Of a stretch of DNA of 21,967 nt, positions 20,848-21,967 are shown in pieces (the first letter of the stretch is position 1; every line of letters begins with the position of its first letter). A program made the position numbers and the translations under genes. The stretch comes from Sphingopyxis sp. (GTDB lineage Bacteria > Pseudomonadota > Alphaproteobacteria > Sphingomonadales > Sphingomonadaceae). Under the pieces are notes generated by a model that made no database searches, was not told the DNA's origin, and worked only from the letters and a program-made list of their open reading frames with translations. The DNA lies in assembly GCA_013911715.1 (NCBI GenBank), contig JACEST010000016.1, positions 1 to 21,967 of the forward strand, read 5' to 3'.

Positions 20848-21450
20848 ATGGCGCGGCGAAGTGCGGTGGATGCAGCGGCAACCCGCACACGAATTTTGGA
20901 TGCGGCGCGGCGCAAGTTCGCAATCGATGGTTATGGCGGCGCGTCCGCCCGCGATATTGCCGCTGAAGCCGGGGTCACGGTCGGCGCGCTGTTCCATCAT
21001 TTCGGGTCGAAGGCGGCCCTGTTTCGCGCGGTATTTGAAATATTGCTTGGTGAACTCAACGATGCTGCGCTCGCCAGTTTTCGCGATGCCAAAACCGACG
21101 ATCCGCTCGACGCCATGATCGCCTCGTTCGGCGTGGCGCTGGGTTTTGCCGAAAAGCCCGACTTTCACCGCATCATTACCGTTGATGGCCCCGTCGTGCT
21201 GGGGACAGAGGAATGGCGCGCCATTGATTCGCGCATGGGCCTGCAAACCGTCGCCGGCGGTCTGGCGATGCTGAAGGCCAAGGGACGCATTGGTGATTTC
21301 CCGACCAAGCCGCTTGCGGTGCTGGTGATGGGGGCGATGAACAATTCGGGTTTCGCGCTCGCGCGCGGGGAAAAGGGCGTCGATGTCGAATCGCTTAAGC
21401 AAGCGCTCCGCCGATTGATCGAAGGGCTCGCGCCCAAGTGTCAGGGCTGA
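20848..21450 (+). CDS. TetR/AcrR family transcriptional regulator
   Basis: This 200-residue repressor-type regulator has the N-terminal helix-turn-helix 'TRTRILDAARRKFAIDGYGGAS' continuing 'ARDIAAEAGVTVGALFHHFGSKAALFRAVFE' (13-65). The C-terminal ligand-binding domain has a WRAIDSRMGLQTVAGGLAML helix and LVMGAMNNSGFALARG. The ligand and target are unknown. The ATG at 20848 was chosen because AGGAG (20837-20841) lies 6 nt before it; the frame remains open to a GTG at 20812. Upstream are two imperfect tandem 10-mers (CGTGGGTCAA, CGTGGGCAAA at 20801-20820) and a TGATA-TG-TATCA inverted repeat (20747-20758) that could be operators. Its 3' end overlaps the opposite-strand hydrolase gene by 10 nt. 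Confidence 0.9.
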   Translation: MARRSAVDAAATRTRILDAARRKFAIDGYGGASARDIAAEAGVTVGALFHHFGSKAALFRAVFEILLGELNDAALASFRDAKTDDPLDAMIASFGVALGFAEKPDFHRIITVDGPVVLGTEEWRAIDSRMGLQTVAGGLAMLKAKGRIGDFPTKPLAVLVMGAMNNSGFALARGEKGVDVESLKQALRRLIEGLAPKCQG

Positions 21451-21967
21451 CGCGCCAGCACCGTATGCAATTGCTGCGCCAGCCAGTCGCCATCATCGCC
21501 GACAAAGCTGTGGCTGGCGCTTGCCAATTCCAGCACCGCAACCCGCGCGCTGACGCCCTTGTCAACTCCGCGCCATGCTGCGGCAAAGGCCTGCGCAGTG
21601 CGGTCGCCCCTTGCCAGCAGTACTGTGGCTGGTTGAGGAACGGCAGCAATCGCCCCGACGACGCGGTTGGCGAGGTCGTTCGGAGGCGGCGTATCACCCG
21701 CGAGCGCCGCGACCCCGCGCGCCAGCTTGCCCAGATTAACCTCGCCGCGCAGCAGCCGCAGCAGGCTCGCCGGATTGCGCAGGCGCTGCCAGTAACGCGC
21801 GCGGATCGCGGCGGCGGGGGGCAGGGCAGGGGTGTCGTCACCGGCATCGGTCTCAATCGTCCACGGATTGGCGAGCACCAGCGCATCGACGGCGAGCGGT
21901 TGGTGCAGCGCAAGTGCGCTCGCGGCATCGCAATTGCCGAACGCCACGACCCGGGACACCGCCGGGC
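21441..21967 (-). CDS. Exosortase A system-associated hydrolase 1-like protein, 5' truncated
   Basis: About 175 C-terminal residues of an alpha/beta hydrolase are visible and the frame runs off the right edge. The fragment opens with a strand and nucleophile-elbow-like VVAFGNCDAASAL, where Cys sits at the usual Ser position. It continues VDALVLANPWTIETDAGDDTPA and 'YWQRLRNPASLLRLLRGEVNLGKLARG', then VLLARGDRTAQAFAAAW (acid) and ASASHSFVGDDGDWLAQQL with the likely catalytic His. The LVLxNPW and YWxRLxxPxxxxRLLxGxV patterns match the hydrolases found beside xrtA exopolysaccharide/PEP-CTERM clusters; an exosortase locus may therefore lie to the right. The GTG at 21959 is not a credible start because the N-terminal half of the fold would be missing. 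Confidence 0.8.
   Translation of the reverse strand, partial: PAVSRVVAFGNCDAASALALHQPLAVDALVLANPWTIETDAGDDTPALPPAAAIRARYWQRLRNPASLLRLLRGEVNLGKLARGVAALAGDTPPPNDLANRVVGAIAAVPQPATVLLARGDRTAQAFAAAWRGVDKGVSARVAVLELASASHSFVGDDGDWLAQQLHTVLARQP

Overview
The window looks like chromosomal DNA of a GC-rich alphaproteobacterium, most likely a sphingomonad (Sphingopyxis/Sphingomonas type). This rests on four observations: the bamA-skp-fabZ order, a cysteine-free L31 protein, many dispersed copies of a palindromic repeat built on CCTGAGCTTGTCGAAGG, and a partial 'exosortase A system-associated hydrolase 1' at the right edge. The genus is an inference from gene content and repeat type, not a database result. 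No phage, IS transposase, CRISPR array, rRNA or tRNA was seen.

Layout, left to right. Positions 1-2324 hold the end of the envelope/lipid operon: the C-terminal barrel of BamA, the periplasmic chaperone Skp and the dehydratase FabZ, tightly packed on +. Next come rpmE (+) and glpK (-), which converge on a fourfold palindrome at 2837-2913. This pair is bracketed by two inverted copies of a ~123-bp repeat (2340-2463 and 4410-4531). A long structured leader precedes an RhlE-type DEAD-box helicase (4799-6361). A second repeat family (6381-6456) separates it from a membrane-anchored alpha/beta hydrolase. That gene converges, with a 26-nt overlap, on a PHA-depolymerase-like hydrolase and its small membrane-protein partner.

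Positions 8714-13044 are a minus-strand block. In transcription order it holds a Phd/VapC-type toxin-antitoxin pair, an M20 peptidase resembling carboxypeptidase G2, astA, a 115-bp repeat and astB. AstA and AstB are the first two enzymes of arginine catabolism by the succinyltransferase (AST) pathway. The M20 enzyme overlaps astA by 4 nt and is a good candidate for the missing last step (N-succinylglutamate to glutamate plus succinate), normally done by AstE, which is not in the window.

Divergent from this block is glcB (malate synthase G). It carries an in-frame 90-bp copy of the genomic repeat inside its coding sequence, adding 30 residues. A two-domain glutathione-transferase-like protein, an acyl-CoA synthetase-like enzyme and a short TrhO (tRNA uridine hydroxylation) protein follow on +. 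TrhO converges on a class I methyltransferase, and the two stop codons share one CTAG. Then come trxB, a hairpin followed by a U-tract only when read on the minus strand (possible small RNA), a TetR-family regulator, and the 5'-truncated exosortase-associated hydrolase.

The most interesting items are the repeat domesticated within glcB, the M20 enzyme as a proposed AstE substitute, the toxin-antitoxin pair 17 nt upstream of that catabolic operon, and the possible minus-strand RNA between trxB and tetR. Most of the rest is ordinary housekeeping chromosome. Several genes appear to use GTG or TTG starts; these were chosen from Shine-Dalgarno placement and are noted individually.
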